This document shows, one piece after another, positions 35,954 to 44,236 of a DNA stretch of 64,000 nt. The stretch comes from a bacterium (GTDB lineage Bacteria > Patescibacteriota > Microgenomatia > UBA1406 > GWC2-37-13), in the NCBI GenBank assembly GCA_021789995.1, contig JAJYIQ010000001.1:62001-126000 (forward strand), given 5' to 3'. The notes under the pieces are model-generated. The model was not told where the DNA came from and did not search any database. It saw only the letters and a program-made list of their open reading frames with translations. A program made the translations under genes and the position numbers. Position 1 is the first letter of the stretch, and the number at the start of each line of letters is the position of its first letter.

Positions 35954-37479
35954 TGAAATTCGTCTATTTGTTTATATGTATATTGATTGGAGTCAATTTG
36001 ATTTTGTCCTCCTGGAGTGTACTACACCACGATATTTATTTTGACACCGATGTCGCTAAGGATTTCTTGATAATGGATGAAATCACCCATAAAAAAATTG
36101 TTCTTATCGGCCCACGCGCCGATTTTCAGGGACTCTTCCACGGCACATTCTGGCACTATTTTAATTTACCGGCGTATTTGCTCGGTCACGGTAACCCGGT
36201 AATTCAGGGTTGGTTTTGGATATTTTTAGTGCTATTATTTATTGCCGGCAATTATTATTTCATTCGCAAGATTTTTGATAAAAAGTCGGCGCTGATTGCA
36301 ACGGTATTTCTTTCTTTTTATCTTGTACCTTATACCCAGAGTTTTTCCAACGGGCCGGCATCGATTCTCGTCATGCCGTTTTGCCTGTATTTCTTCATAT
36401 TGTATATTATGTCCGGTGACTGGCGTTATCTGTCCCTGCATATTATTTCTATCGGTATCCTTATCCATCTGCTACTGGCCGTTGGTATCCCATTCTTATT
36501 ATTATCGCTCTTATCCGTCAATTATTGGATTATCCGGAAAAAGAAATACCGACATTTATTTTTTTGGTTGATCATTATCTTTTTTTTCCTCCCGTTTTTG
36601 CTCTTCGATCTGCGCCATAATTTTATTCAACTTCGTTCGGCCGGGGAATATTTGCGCGGTGCCCGTAATGAAAGCTCGCCCCCGTTGATTGTGTCTATCA
36701 GCGACCGGTTGACGACATTGATGTCAAGTGGTATCAATTTCTTTAAATTCGGGATGACCCGGTGGAATTATATGGTATTTCTTTTTTTTATTTACGCCTA
36801 CTGGCGGATTTTACCGAGGAAAAATAAAAAAATAAAAATCTATTCGATATTTTTATTTTTTTATTCCGGTTACTACCTGCTGTCCCTGTTTCACGGAGGA
36901 TTGATGTTGCCAACATGGTGGTTATCCGTCAGCCTGTTAGCCGTAATCGTTTTTTCGACACTGCATCTTTATACCCCGAAAAAATTATTTTATTCCTTAT
37001 TGATTGTTATACTCGCCGTATCTTTTTACCAGAATATCGTGTTTGTCAGAGAAAGATCGGCCGCTTTCGGCAAAGCAATGAATTCATGGCGATTTCGTTT
37101 AACGGTAGCAAAAACGGTTTATGCCGATGCTCCCGGTGAATTTGGCTATTTCATTTATTCTCCCGATTTCTTCGGCTATCAGGACAAATATGCTCTGTTA
37201 TATGCCGGAAAACTATTTTCTAAGAAAGCGGACCGATTCGAAAAGAAACCAATATCATATGTTGTTGTCGAACCGGTTCCCGGTAATCGCCAGCAGTTTC
37301 ATAATACTCCGGCATTAAACCCTGACTGGTGGATCTACAACCAGTTCCAAATAAGAGTCAAACCGGTAAAAACGATATTTTTGGGCCAGGGTTACCGGAT
37401 AAATAAATATGAATTATCTCCGAAAGAATTAATACCGCCATCCCAAATTACGACCGATCAATGGTTCTATTTCCGATAA
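35950..37479 (+). CDS. Polytopic GT-C-type membrane glycosyltransferase (putative)
   Basis: 509 residues with about ten membrane helices in the first 400 and a soluble C-terminal domain. An acidic pair after the first helix (HHDIYFDTDVAKDFLIMDEI) sits where GT-C enzymes carry the catalytic Asp. The family includes Pmt- and ArnT-like enzymes that move sugars from lipid carriers to proteins or lipids outside the membrane. It lies between ruvA (overlap of four bases) and ruvB (17 bases before its start), an unusual place for such a gene, so it shares their transcript. Confidence 0.7.
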   Translation: MMKFVYLFICILIGVNLILSSWSVLHHDIYFDTDVAKDFLIMDEITHKKIVLIGPRADFQGLFHGTFWHYFNLPAYLLGHGNPVIQGWFWIFLVLLFIAGNYYFIRKIFDKKSALIATVFLSFYLVPYTQSFSNGPASILVMPFCLYFFILYIMSGDWRYLSLHIISIGILIHLLLAVGIPFLLLSLLSVNYWIIRKKKYRHLFFWLIIIFFFLPFLLFDLRHNFIQLRSAGEYLRGARNESSPPLIVSISDRLTTLMSSGINFFKFGMTRWNYMVFLFFIYAYWRILPRKNKKIKIYSIFLFFYSGYYLLSLFHGGLMLPTWWLSVSLLAVIVFSTLHLYTPKKLFYSLLIVILAVSFYQNIVFVRERSAAFGKAMNSWRFRLTVAKTVYADAPGEFGYFIYSPDFFGYQDKYALLYAGKLFSKKADRFEKKPISYVVVEPVPGNRQQFHNTPALNPDWWIYNQFQIRVKPVKTIFLGQGYRINKYELSPKELIPPSQITTDQWFYFR

Positions 37480-37484
37480 TAAGC

Positions 37485-37490
37485 TATAAT
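37485..37490 (+). promoter_or_regulatory. -10 box of ruvB, leaderless type
   Basis: TATAAT ends six bases before the ruvB ATG at 37497, with no ribosome-binding site between. It suggests a second, ruvB-specific promoter. Confidence 0.5.
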
Positions 37491-37496
37491 ATAATT

Positions 37497-38468
37497 ATGG
37501 TGAACATTCGTCCCCAGCATTTCTCCGAATACATCGGTCAACAAAAAATAATCAGGACGCTTAAGGTATTTACCGATGCCGTCAAAAAAAGAGGTGTATC
37601 CTCGGAACATATTTTATTATATGGACCGCCGGGAATCGGTAAGACGACGCTCGCCCATGTGATCGCCAACGAATTAAAAAGCGAGATAAAAATAACTTCC
37701 GGTGCTGTCATCCAGAAATCCGGCGATTTGGCAGCTGTCCTGACTAACCTGAAAAATAGTAACGTCCTTTTTATCGACGAAATTCACCGACTGCCCAAAC
37801 CGGTCGAGGAAATCCTTTATCCGGTAATGGAAGATTATTTTCTGGATATCGTCATCGGTAAAGGACCGTCGGCGCGGACAGTCCGCCTGCCGGTCCCGAA
37901 AATAACTATTATTGGCGCTACCACCAAACTGGCACTTTTGTCCGCTCCTCTTCGGGATCGTTTTGGACTGACGTTGAGGCTCGATTTTTATAATGATGAA
38001 GATATGGCAAATATCATCAAAAGGACAAGCGAGCTATTTGCCCTGCCGATTACAACCGATGCAGTAACGGAAATTGCCAAACGCTCGCGTAAAACTCCGC
38101 GGATCGCCAACCGGATCCTTAAACGTGCCCGTGATGTTTTTGAAGTCGATAAACATAAAACTATTGATAATGCGCTCCTAACAAAATTATTTAACATGCT
38201 GGAAATTGACGAACTGGGACTGGGACCACTCGATATTAAGTATTTGCGATTGCTTGGCGAAAAATATAAAAATTCGCCGATCGGCATCGAAACAATTGCT
38301 CTTTCTTTATCGGAAGACCAGCAGACGGTCGAAGAATTTATCGAACCCTATTTACTCCAGCTTGGACTGATTAAAAAGACCAGTCGCGGACGGGTATTGA
38401 CTTCGAAAGCTTTAGATCACCTAAAACTGAAAAACAGCCCTGCTATCAGGCAGGAAAAGTTGGTATAA
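37497..38468 (+). CDS. ruvB: Holliday-junction helicase motor RuvB
   Basis: 323 residues from the ATG at 37497, which opens the conserved IRPQHFSEYIGQQKII; a longer frame from 37461 includes the promoter. Walker A is GPPGIGKTTLAH, Walker B is VLFIDEIHRL, sensor 1 is IIGATTKLALL, and the arginine finger lies in PLRDRFGL. The C-terminal winged helix ends IKKTSRGRVLT. RuvB drives branch migration on RuvA-bound junctions. Confidence 0.95.
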   Translation: MVNIRPQHFSEYIGQQKIIRTLKVFTDAVKKRGVSSEHILLYGPPGIGKTTLAHVIANELKSEIKITSGAVIQKSGDLAAVLTNLKNSNVLFIDEIHRLPKPVEEILYPVMEDYFLDIVIGKGPSARTVRLPVPKITIIGATTKLALLSAPLRDRFGLTLRLDFYNDEDMANIIKRTSELFALPITTDAVTEIAKRSRKTPRIANRILKRARDVFEVDKHKTIDNALLTKLFNMLEIDELGLGPLDIKYLRLLGEKYKNSPIGIETIALSLSEDQQTVEEFIEPYLLQLGLIKKTSRGRVLTSKALDHLKLKNSPAIRQEKLV

Positions 38469-38482
38469 TAACTCATAAGTCT

Positions 38483-38564
38483 GGGCCGGTGGCGGAATTG
38501 GCATACGCGCAGCCTTGAGGAGGCTGTGCCGCAAGGCGTGGAGGTTCAAGTCCTCTCCGGCCCA
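38483..38564 (+). tRNA. tRNA-Leu (anticodon GAG)
   Basis: 82 bases, class II with a variable arm. The acceptor GGGCCGG pairs with CCGGCCC before the discriminator A. The anticodon stem CAGCC/GGCTG encloses TTGAGGA, giving GAG. It lies 14 bases after ruvB. Confidence 0.93.
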
Positions 38565-38640
38565 CAGAAATAGTTACAGGTTCAAGCCTGCCCTGAAGCG
38601 CACTTGTTCTGCTTCACGGTCCTATCCCCGACACATTTAT

Positions 38641-39066
38641 ATGGCAAATCTGGATTTTCTTATTACCGTTGGCCGGCCGGATTTCAAAGATTATAAAGTC
38701 CTGACCGATGGGCTGTTGAAATACCATGCCCAAAAAGGTCATCCCCGCCGGGCGGAAGAAATAAATATCTTTATTAAAGATAAGTATAAAAAAGTGGTTG
38801 GCGGGATTATCATTACGATTTTATGGAACGGCATGGAAATCAATTCCCTCTGGGTTGAGGAAAAACTGCGCGGTCAAAGCTTTGGCCGGAAACTGGTCGA
38901 AACGGCGGAAAAGGAAGCAAAAATTAGAGGATGTACGATTGCCTATACCAATACCTTTACCTGGCAGGCGCCGGGATTTTATGAAAAAATGGGATATAAA
39001 CAGTTTGGAAAACTGGAAAACTTCCCGCCAGGAAATAAACTAACTTACTTTTACAAGAAACTATGA
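38641..39066 (+). CDS. GNAT-family N-acetyltransferase
   Basis: 141 residues from the ATG at 38641; the longer frame runs through the tRNA gene. The GNAT fold shows the central strand EINSLWVEEKLRGQSFGRKL, with the Q/RxxGxG/A-type pyrophosphate loop as RGQSFGRKL, then the FTWQAPGFYEKMGYKQFG end that is typical of small single-domain acetyltransferases. Substrate unknown. Confidence 0.8.
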   Translation: MANLDFLITVGRPDFKDYKVLTDGLLKYHAQKGHPRRAEEINIFIKDKYKKVVGGIIITILWNGMEINSLWVEEKLRGQSFGRKLVETAEKEAKIRGCTIAYTNTFTWQAPGFYEKMGYKQFGKLENFPPGNKLTYFYKKL

Positions 39067-39089
39067 ATAACATGCAATCTTATTACAGT

Positions 39090-39100
39090 GTAACATTACA
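39090..39100 (-). promoter_or_regulatory. Candidate operator, downstream copy (TGTAATGTTAC)
   Basis: One of three copies of TGTAATGTTA within 600 bases of the TrpR-like gene, this one near its 3' end. Confidence 0.35.
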
Positions 39101-39112
39101 AGATAGCAAGTA

Positions 39113-39565
39113 TCATAATCCATCCGACCTTTTGCGGTCGAGATTTATTTTCCTATGCCAGGCAGATTTCCAGCTTATTCCAGGAAGTCCGGGTCGATAA
39201 AGTTCGTCAAATACTTCCTCGAAAAACAGTGATATTTTGTCGACTGTCAAAATTGTTTTAAGCGACGGGACAATTCCTTCACTTTTTTCGATTATCAGGC
39301 GGAATTTACTGACAGTTGTATTTGAAACCTTTAAGGACTGACAAATAATACGATAATCGATATTTTTCAGCAACAGATAAATTACAGCGATCCGCTTGAC
39401 AAGCATTATCCTTTCCGCCGGTGTCAAAAGATCGAGCATTATTTGATTAAACTCGCCCCGACTACCGCTTTTACCGACAATTTCATAAAATACGCGAAAA
39501 ATTTTATCGAATTTATCGGGTTTTAAAAAATATGGCGAATTCCTGACCATATTATTATTTAACAT
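39113..39565 (-). CDS. TrpR/YerC-like transcriptional regulator
   Basis: 150 residues; the start may also be the second ATG at 39550. The core is the TrpR/YerC fold: FNQIMLDLLTPAERIMLVKR, IAVIYLLLKNIDYRIICQSL, then the reading helix KVSNTTVSKFRLIIEK. The C-terminal 60 residues are extra to the family. No tryptophan genes are near. A 10-base motif (TGTAATGTTA) occurs over the start codon, 100 bases upstream and just past the 3' end, which would suit autoregulation. Confidence 0.75.
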   Translation of the reverse strand: MLNNNMVRNSPYFLKPDKFDKIFRVFYEIVGKSGSRGEFNQIMLDLLTPAERIMLVKRIAVIYLLLKNIDYRIICQSLKVSNTTVSKFRLIIEKSEGIVPSLKTILTVDKISLFFEEVFDELYRPGLPGISWKSAWHRKINLDRKRSDGL

Positions 39566-39682
39566 TACAATGTTGCAGTTGTCGATGGATTATAAGCGAC
39601 AAAAAAGTATATTCGGAATATTAGAGAAACATAAATTCACTCATATATAATATTTGTTACTATGTAATGTTACGTTGTAACA
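39560..39682. promoter_or_regulatory. Candidate operators of the TrpR-like regulator
   Basis: TGTAATGTTA occurs on the minus strand at 39569-39560, covering the start codon, and on the plus strand at 39663-39672, extended by TACGTTGTAACA to a near-palindrome. With the copy at 39090-39100 this makes three sites around one regulator. Confidence 0.4.
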
Positions 39683-40129
39683 ATTTGTTTCTCTAATCAT
39701 AAATTGCTGACATATCATCGACGTAGCAAGTCAATCTGATACCATCAGAAAATCGTGTCCAAGTTTGAGCAGTGTTAATTTTTCGATCCTTATACTTAAG
39801 TTCAACGGTCAATATCATAAACTAATCTGGCGAATTGGTCTCTTCCTTCGACTCTTGCTTTTGCCAAACCCAGATCGTGTAACCTTTGGTCATAGGTTAC
39901 AATCCAAATATTTATTTCATTTTCACGTTGAAGTTGATGTGGCTTATAAATTTCCGATTGTAATGGTATAAAATCCTTGTATCTCGGAATTAATAGATCA
40001 AATCTTTGTCTAATAACGTTCATCGGATTAACGGCATCCCGATGAACTCTTGTGGTAGCCAATAAGGAAAAAGGGTGTCCGATTTTATGGAAATTAAGTG
40101 TCTGTAGAGTATAATGACGCTTTAATATG
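39566..40129. other. Gene-poor stretch with a possible gene remnant
   Basis: The left part holds the operator-like repeats. The right part, on the minus strand at about 40160-39802, is a frame of about 119 codons open from within the 3' half of the tRNA-Arg gene to a stop at 39802. It encodes DSVWGHILKRHYTLQTLNFH, then KIGHPFSLLATTRVHRDAVN and a hydrophilic rest. There is no convincing ATG at its start (TTG at 40062 is the first usable), so it is more likely the 3' fragment of a gene cut by the tRNA than an intact gene. Confidence 0.35.
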
Positions 40130-40201
40130 TGACCCCAGACAGAATCGAACTGTCATCTAATCCTTAGAAGGGATTCGTTCTATCCGTTGAACTATGGGAT
40201 C
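40130..40201 (-). tRNA. tRNA-Arg (anticodon UCU)
   Basis: 72 bases. Acceptor GATCCCA pairs with TGGGGTC (one G-U pair), discriminator A. Anticodon stem AATCC/GGATT encloses CTTCTAA, giving UCU. CCA is not encoded. Confidence 0.93.
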
Positions 40202-40301
40202 TTCTTATATTATACATTAGATCAAGCTGGCGGGAGTGGCAAGCCGGGCATATAAATAACTCGTCCCACAAGAGAAAAAATGACAGAATTTTTCGGTTCG
40301 C

Positions 40302-40709
40302 CTATCGTTGCCGGAGAGGATACCTGCGGGTTGGTAGAGCAACGATTTCATCAGGTTTATTCACTGTGGTAATTATATCTACCCGGCTATGTTTTTTATT
40401 GATAGGAATAATATGAAATTTATCATTGTAAATAATATGTATGGTACCGCTGTAATCTCCTTGAGACAATTTCGTCGTCTTTATATAGGTTGTAGAAACA
40501 TTAGGGATATCAACTTTTGAATCAGGCGGAACACACTCAGTCGGTTCACAATTCAGGCTTGAAGAGGCTTCCATACCGCCTTCTACCGTTGTGAACCAAC
40601 GGGATTTTCTTGATTTAAAAAGTTGAAGATAAATTGCACCAAATAATACCGGTGATAAGATATGCAAAGCCGATAATCCCTGTTCAATTATAAATAATTC
40701 ACTGGCCAT
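40302..40709 (-). CDS. Small membrane-anchored hypothetical protein
   Basis: 135 residues. An N-terminal hydrophobic helix (about 9-29) leads to a polar, beta-rich part with CEPTECVPPDSKVDIPNVST. Two cysteines there could form a disulphide, so the bulk may lie outside the cell. No family recognised. Confidence 0.45.
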   Translation of the reverse strand: MASELFIIEQGLSALHILSPVLFGAIYLQLFKSRKSRWFTTVEGGMEASSSLNCEPTECVPPDSKVDIPNVSTTYIKTTKLSQGDYSGTIHIIYNDKFHIIPINKKHSRVDIITTVNKPDEIVALPTRRYPLRQR

Positions 40710-40768
40710 AATAAATTTTAGCAGTGATAAGACAAAATGAGGACTTTTCCTAAGGCTGCTTTATTAGG

Positions 40769-40840
40769 AGCCGAAGGCGAGATTCGAACTCGCGACTTGC
40801 TGTTTACAAAACAGCTACTCTACCGCTGAGTTACTTCGGC
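40769..40840 (-). tRNA. tRNA-Thr (anticodon UGU)
   Basis: 72 bases. Acceptor GCCGAAG/CTTCGGC with discriminator T. Anticodon stem GCTGT/ACAGC encloses TTTGTAA, giving UGU. Confidence 0.93.
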
Positions 40841-40849
40841 GAAAATCGG

Positions 40850-40933
40850 TGCCGGGAGAGGGAGTCGAACCCTCATAATCTATTCGATTACAGGATTTTA
40901 AGTCCTGCGTGTCTGCCATTCCACCATCCCGGC
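40850..40933 (-). tRNA. tRNA-Leu (anticodon UAA)
   Basis: 84 bases, class II. Acceptor GCCGGGA/TCCCGGC, discriminator A. Anticodon stem CAGGA/TCCTG encloses CTTAAAA, giving UAA. It lies nine bases from tRNA-Thr. Confidence 0.93.
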
Positions 40934-40954
40934 GTTCATATGCAGTTTATTATA

Positions 40955-42319
40955 CTATTTCCTTTCTATCGTGTAAATTGAGGGGTAATAAAGAAAAACG
41001 GCGGGGGAATCATCCTGAATTACTTTCTGGAATTCGAAATAAATGTTTTTCCGGTCATTAAGTATAATCGTACTGCGGCCATCTTCAAGCAGCTTGTCGA
41101 TTTTTACATTTTTATAATTAGAAATATTACCTTGCTGTTGGGTAGAGTGCCAGAAATAATATTGGTCCGGGTCAAGTGGGACTTTCCAGAATGATAATAA
41201 CATATCGAAATTATTCGGTTTGTCGTAATTGACGATATTAAGGCTAACCTTTAATCCGGCGGCACTCAAATCATGGACTAATTGGTCGGCAATATCATAA
41301 TAATCGTAATAGGTAATCAGATTCAACTGGGCTGACTTACTGGCCGATCCAGCTTTTCGCAGGATTTTTGACGCATTATCCCGGTCGTATACCGGTGCCT
41401 GCAGGTTCGGGTTATAAGCCCATGAAGTTGGCGGAATCGGTCCTTTGGCAATTTCACCGTCACCCGTGAATTTCGATAAATCGATCGCTGATATAATCGC
41501 ATTACGGACATCCTTATCTTTTAGGAAATTATTATCCAAATTAAAAAATAAAGTCATCAACCGTGTATAATCAATCGATTTGATGACTTTTGTATTTTTC
41601 CAACCGGTAAATGTATCGGCAATCGATTTTTTGGTCGTCGATATCTGTGTTACTTCTCCCTTTTTATATGCCGTGACCAAGTCGCTTTCATTGGTGTAAA
41701 ATTTATAAGTAATCGCCGGAATGTCTTTTTTATTTGGCTCAAGCGATATGGTAGTGATATTTCCATATTGGGTTTTGACATCATTTACCCGGTAAAGTCC
41801 GGCTACACCGATTAACGGATAGCGGATAATTACTTTACTTAAATATGTCGGAAATATACCAAGCGGTTTTTTCAGTATGAAATCGATGGTTTTGGCATCA
41901 ATCGCTTTGGCCTCAACGTCTTTAAACTGGTAGTCGATTTGGTTGGCAGAAAAAGGTTTGCCATTATTCCACAATAAACCGTCGCGCAGATGAAAACGGT
42001 ACACTTTACCGCCGTCTTTTACCTCCCAACTGGTGGAGAGTACCGGGATGATTTCTCCTTTTTCATCGACGTAAACCAGTCCATTGCTGATTTTATTGAG
42101 AACTTCATCCGGTAGATTATTAAAATCATATTGTCCTGCTAAACCGATTATTTCCTGTCGTGAGGCGAAAAGGTTTTCGAAATACGGTGACAGTGAGATT
42201 ATGCCAATGACGAAAATGAAACTGAGAAGAAAACTTAACAGGATTAACCGCAGATGTTTTTTTGTGAATTCCACAACGACCCAGTAATAATAACGGATTG
42301 TTTTTTTCGGACTAAGCAT
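40955..42319 (-). CDS. Extracellular solute-binding protein, family 5 (peptide type)
   Basis: 454 residues. An N-terminal membrane helix (about 22-44) anchors it, with no lipobox. The SBP_bac_5 domain follows: ISNGLVYVDEKGEIIPVLST, SWEVKDGGKVYRFHLRDGLL, WNNGKPFSANQIDYQFKDV, then the middle segment VRNAIISAIDLSKF. The family captures peptides, nickel or sugars for ABC importers. No permease or ATPase is adjacent. The protein is shorter than usual (about 500-550), with a reduced end. Confidence 0.85.
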   Translation of the reverse strand: MLSPKKTIRYYYWVVVEFTKKHLRLILLSFLLSFIFVIGIISLSPYFENLFASRQEIIGLAGQYDFNNLPDEVLNKISNGLVYVDEKGEIIPVLSTSWEVKDGGKVYRFHLRDGLLWNNGKPFSANQIDYQFKDVEAKAIDAKTIDFILKKPLGIFPTYLSKVIIRYPLIGVAGLYRVNDVKTQYGNITTISLEPNKKDIPAITYKFYTNESDLVTAYKKGEVTQISTTKKSIADTFTGWKNTKVIKSIDYTRLMTLFFNLDNNFLKDKDVRNAIISAIDLSKFTGDGEIAKGPIPPTSWAYNPNLQAPVYDRDNASKILRKAGSASKSAQLNLITYYDYYDIADQLVHDLSAAGLKVSLNIVNYDKPNNFDMLLSFWKVPLDPDQYYFWHSTQQQGNISNYKNVKIDKLLEDGRSTIILNDRKNIYFEFQKVIQDDSPAVFLYYPSIYTIERK

Positions 42320-42323
42320 GCTG

Positions 42324-42545
42324 TTATTTCACCAAAAACAGATTAACCAGGGAAATAATGAAGAATAATACGATGAAAATTACGGTTAATTGCAAAGTAA
42401 TTTTTTCGATTCCCCGTCTTGTCTGAAAAAATTCTCCGCCGCCTCCCCAGGCGCTGCCCAAACCTGCACCCCGGCCTTGGACAAGAATAAGAACAACAAT
42501 AATTACCGATAAAACAATATTAGCCAGTAATAAAATATTTTTCAT
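42324..42545 (-). CDS. secG: Preprotein translocase subunit SecG
   Basis: 73 residues with two membrane helices and the SecG signature between them: VLILVQGRGAGLGSAWGGGG, then EFFQTRRGIEKI. SecG supports SecYEG-mediated export. It lies between a membrane protein (four-base overlap) and the solute-binding protein (four bases after). Confidence 0.92.
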   Translation of the reverse strand: MKNILLLANIVLSVIIVVLILVQGRGAGLGSAWGGGGEFFQTRRGIEKITLQLTVIFIVLFFIISLVNLFLVK

Positions 42546-42940
42546 ATAAGAGCTTCAAGAAAATTGATAATGATACTAATCGATAATGCTGATAGTATAA
42601 CATTAAAAAAATAACTGATGGTTGTTTTGTGAACAGTTAAACCGGCAGCAGTCAGACCGGGAAAAACCCAGTTTTTTATCGTGACAAGCGGCCAGCGGGA
42701 AACGATAAAATAGAATAAGAAGAAATAGACAATGACACCGATCAGTCCCATCGTCAGGATGTTAAGGGGTAAAAGCACCAGTTTGGTGATAGGGACAATC
42801 AGATAAAAAAGAATGGCAATTACAATAACCGATTTAACAATGGTTGCCGGTTCGCTACCGATTTGAAATCCCTTATCCCAAAGGCTGGTCAAATACAAAG
42901 CCAGAGCGGAAAAAATCGCCATCCGTGTTAACTTTTTCAT
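42542..42940 (-). CDS. Four-helix membrane protein, phage-holin-family-like
   Basis: 132 residues with four predicted membrane helices. The layout and the central SRWPLVTIKNWVFPGL segment resemble the PF04020-type 'phage holin family' small membrane proteins found in many bacterial chromosomes, whose role is unknown. It overlaps secG by four bases and so is co-translated with it. TATAAT lies seven bases before its ATG. Confidence 0.55.
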   Translation of the reverse strand: MKKLTRMAIFSALALYLTSLWDKGFQIGSEPATIVKSVIVIAILFYLIVPITKLVLLPLNILTMGLIGVIVYFFLFYFIVSRWPLVTIKNWVFPGLTAAGLTVHKTTISYFFNVILSALSISIIINFLEALI

Positions 42941-42948
42941 TAATTCGA

Positions 42949-44226
42949 TTATATCAAAAAATCCCTATCTCTTAGCAATAAATGGTATTTTCGTGCAAAA
43001 CGGTGTGATTCATCACGGATAAGTCTGATCAAATTAAACCCCAGATTGCGGTAATCCGGTTTAACAGTTACCAGTGACGTATTACCGATAACGATTCTGT
43101 CAGGCCGTTTGGCAATACCGATGACCGGAATACTGATTTTCAGCTCGTTCAATACGTTTAAAGAGGTTCTCACCTGCGGCTTACCGCCGTCAACCACAAT
43201 CAAATTCGGCATCGGCCATTTTAGATGGAAACGACGGGTCAAAACATCATTAAGCATGTCGAAATCTGAATGCAGTTTCGGGTTTTTGATTTTAAACCGC
43301 CGGTAATCACTACGGCTTATCAAACCATCATTCAAAACAACCATTGATGCCGTCGCCAGCCTCTGCATCAGATTGCTGATGTCGTAACATTCTATTCGAG
43401 TTAAACTGTTTATGCCGGGAAAATAGGGTTGCAATATCCGCCTCAATTCATGTAACGACTGTTCCGACTGATTATATTGCAGCGATTCATAATCAAAGGA
43501 ATGACGATAAACCAGCTGTTCCAGCCGGAGTATTTTATTGCGCCACAGTATCGCCTCTTCATAATTCTTATCGCGAATACATTTTTTAATTTCGCTGGTT
43601 AGAACGGTGATTACCCGGTCGGTATCGCCGTTTAATAATTTGATAAGGCGGCGGATATTGTTACGATAAATTCTTGTTTGTAGCGTTTTAAGACGGCCCT
43701 CCGAAATCGAGACAATTATATTTGGACAAGGATTGCATAAACCGATTTTCGAATAAAAACATGGCGGTCCTTTCAACCCCTTTTGTGTACAAAACGGAAC
43801 GATTTTCCGGATTTCATGGAGAAGCCGTGTTGTAGCTCTTACCGATGAAAACGGTCCGAAATATAGCGAACGGCCATCGGTTTCCCGTCGGGAGAGGTAA
43901 ACTTTAGGATACGCGTCACTGACCGTAATTTTAATATAGAGATAACTTTTATCATCGCGCCAAACGACGTTGTAAGGTGGATGATATTTTTGGATCAGTT
44001 TTGATTCTAGTATTAGCGCTTTAAATTCCGAATCGGTCACAATTGTTTCCACATGATCAGAACCATTGACAATAAGCCCTTCCTTCTGGTCCAGTTTGGC
44101 ATTTTCGATATGTGTTTTTACCCTTGCCCTGATATTGACCGATTTACCGATATAGAGTACCGCCCGTGCTTTTTTAAATAGGTAAACACCGGTCGTATTA
44201 GGCAAATTTTTTACGTTTAAGGACAT
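42949..44226 (-). CDS. uvrC: Excinuclease ABC subunit C, short form
   Basis: 425 residues against the usual 600. Present in order are the GIY-YIG nuclease (GVYLFKKARAVLYIGKSVNI), a cysteine segment (GPPCFYSKIGLCNPC), the UVR helix pair (EIKKCIRDKNYEEAILWRNK), and the RNase H-like nuclease with its acids and His (CYDISNLMQ, LIVVDGGKPQ, IRDESHRFAR). The tandem helix-hairpin-helix domain at the C-terminus is absent. UvrC makes both cuts around a lesion. The short form probably still makes both cuts, but may bind DNA more weakly. Confidence 0.92.
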   Translation of the reverse strand: MSLNVKNLPNTTGVYLFKKARAVLYIGKSVNIRARVKTHIENAKLDQKEGLIVNGSDHVETIVTDSEFKALILESKLIQKYHPPYNVVWRDDKSYLYIKITVSDAYPKVYLSRRETDGRSLYFGPFSSVRATTRLLHEIRKIVPFCTQKGLKGPPCFYSKIGLCNPCPNIIVSISEGRLKTLQTRIYRNNIRRLIKLLNGDTDRVITVLTSEIKKCIRDKNYEEAILWRNKILRLEQLVYRHSFDYESLQYNQSEQSLHELRRILQPYFPGINSLTRIECYDISNLMQRLATASMVVLNDGLISRSDYRRFKIKNPKLHSDFDMLNDVLTRRFHLKWPMPNLIVVDGGKPQVRTSLNVLNELKISIPVIGIAKRPDRIVIGNTSLVTVKPDYRNLGFNLIRLIRDESHRFARKYHLLLRDRDFLI

Positions 44227-44236
44227 AACGGCTAAA

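Noticed and set aside
39765-39971. Plus-strand frame of 68 codons upstream of tRNA-Arg
   Set aside because: It is hydrophobic without pattern and antisense to a more protein-like frame, so it is taken as a shadow.
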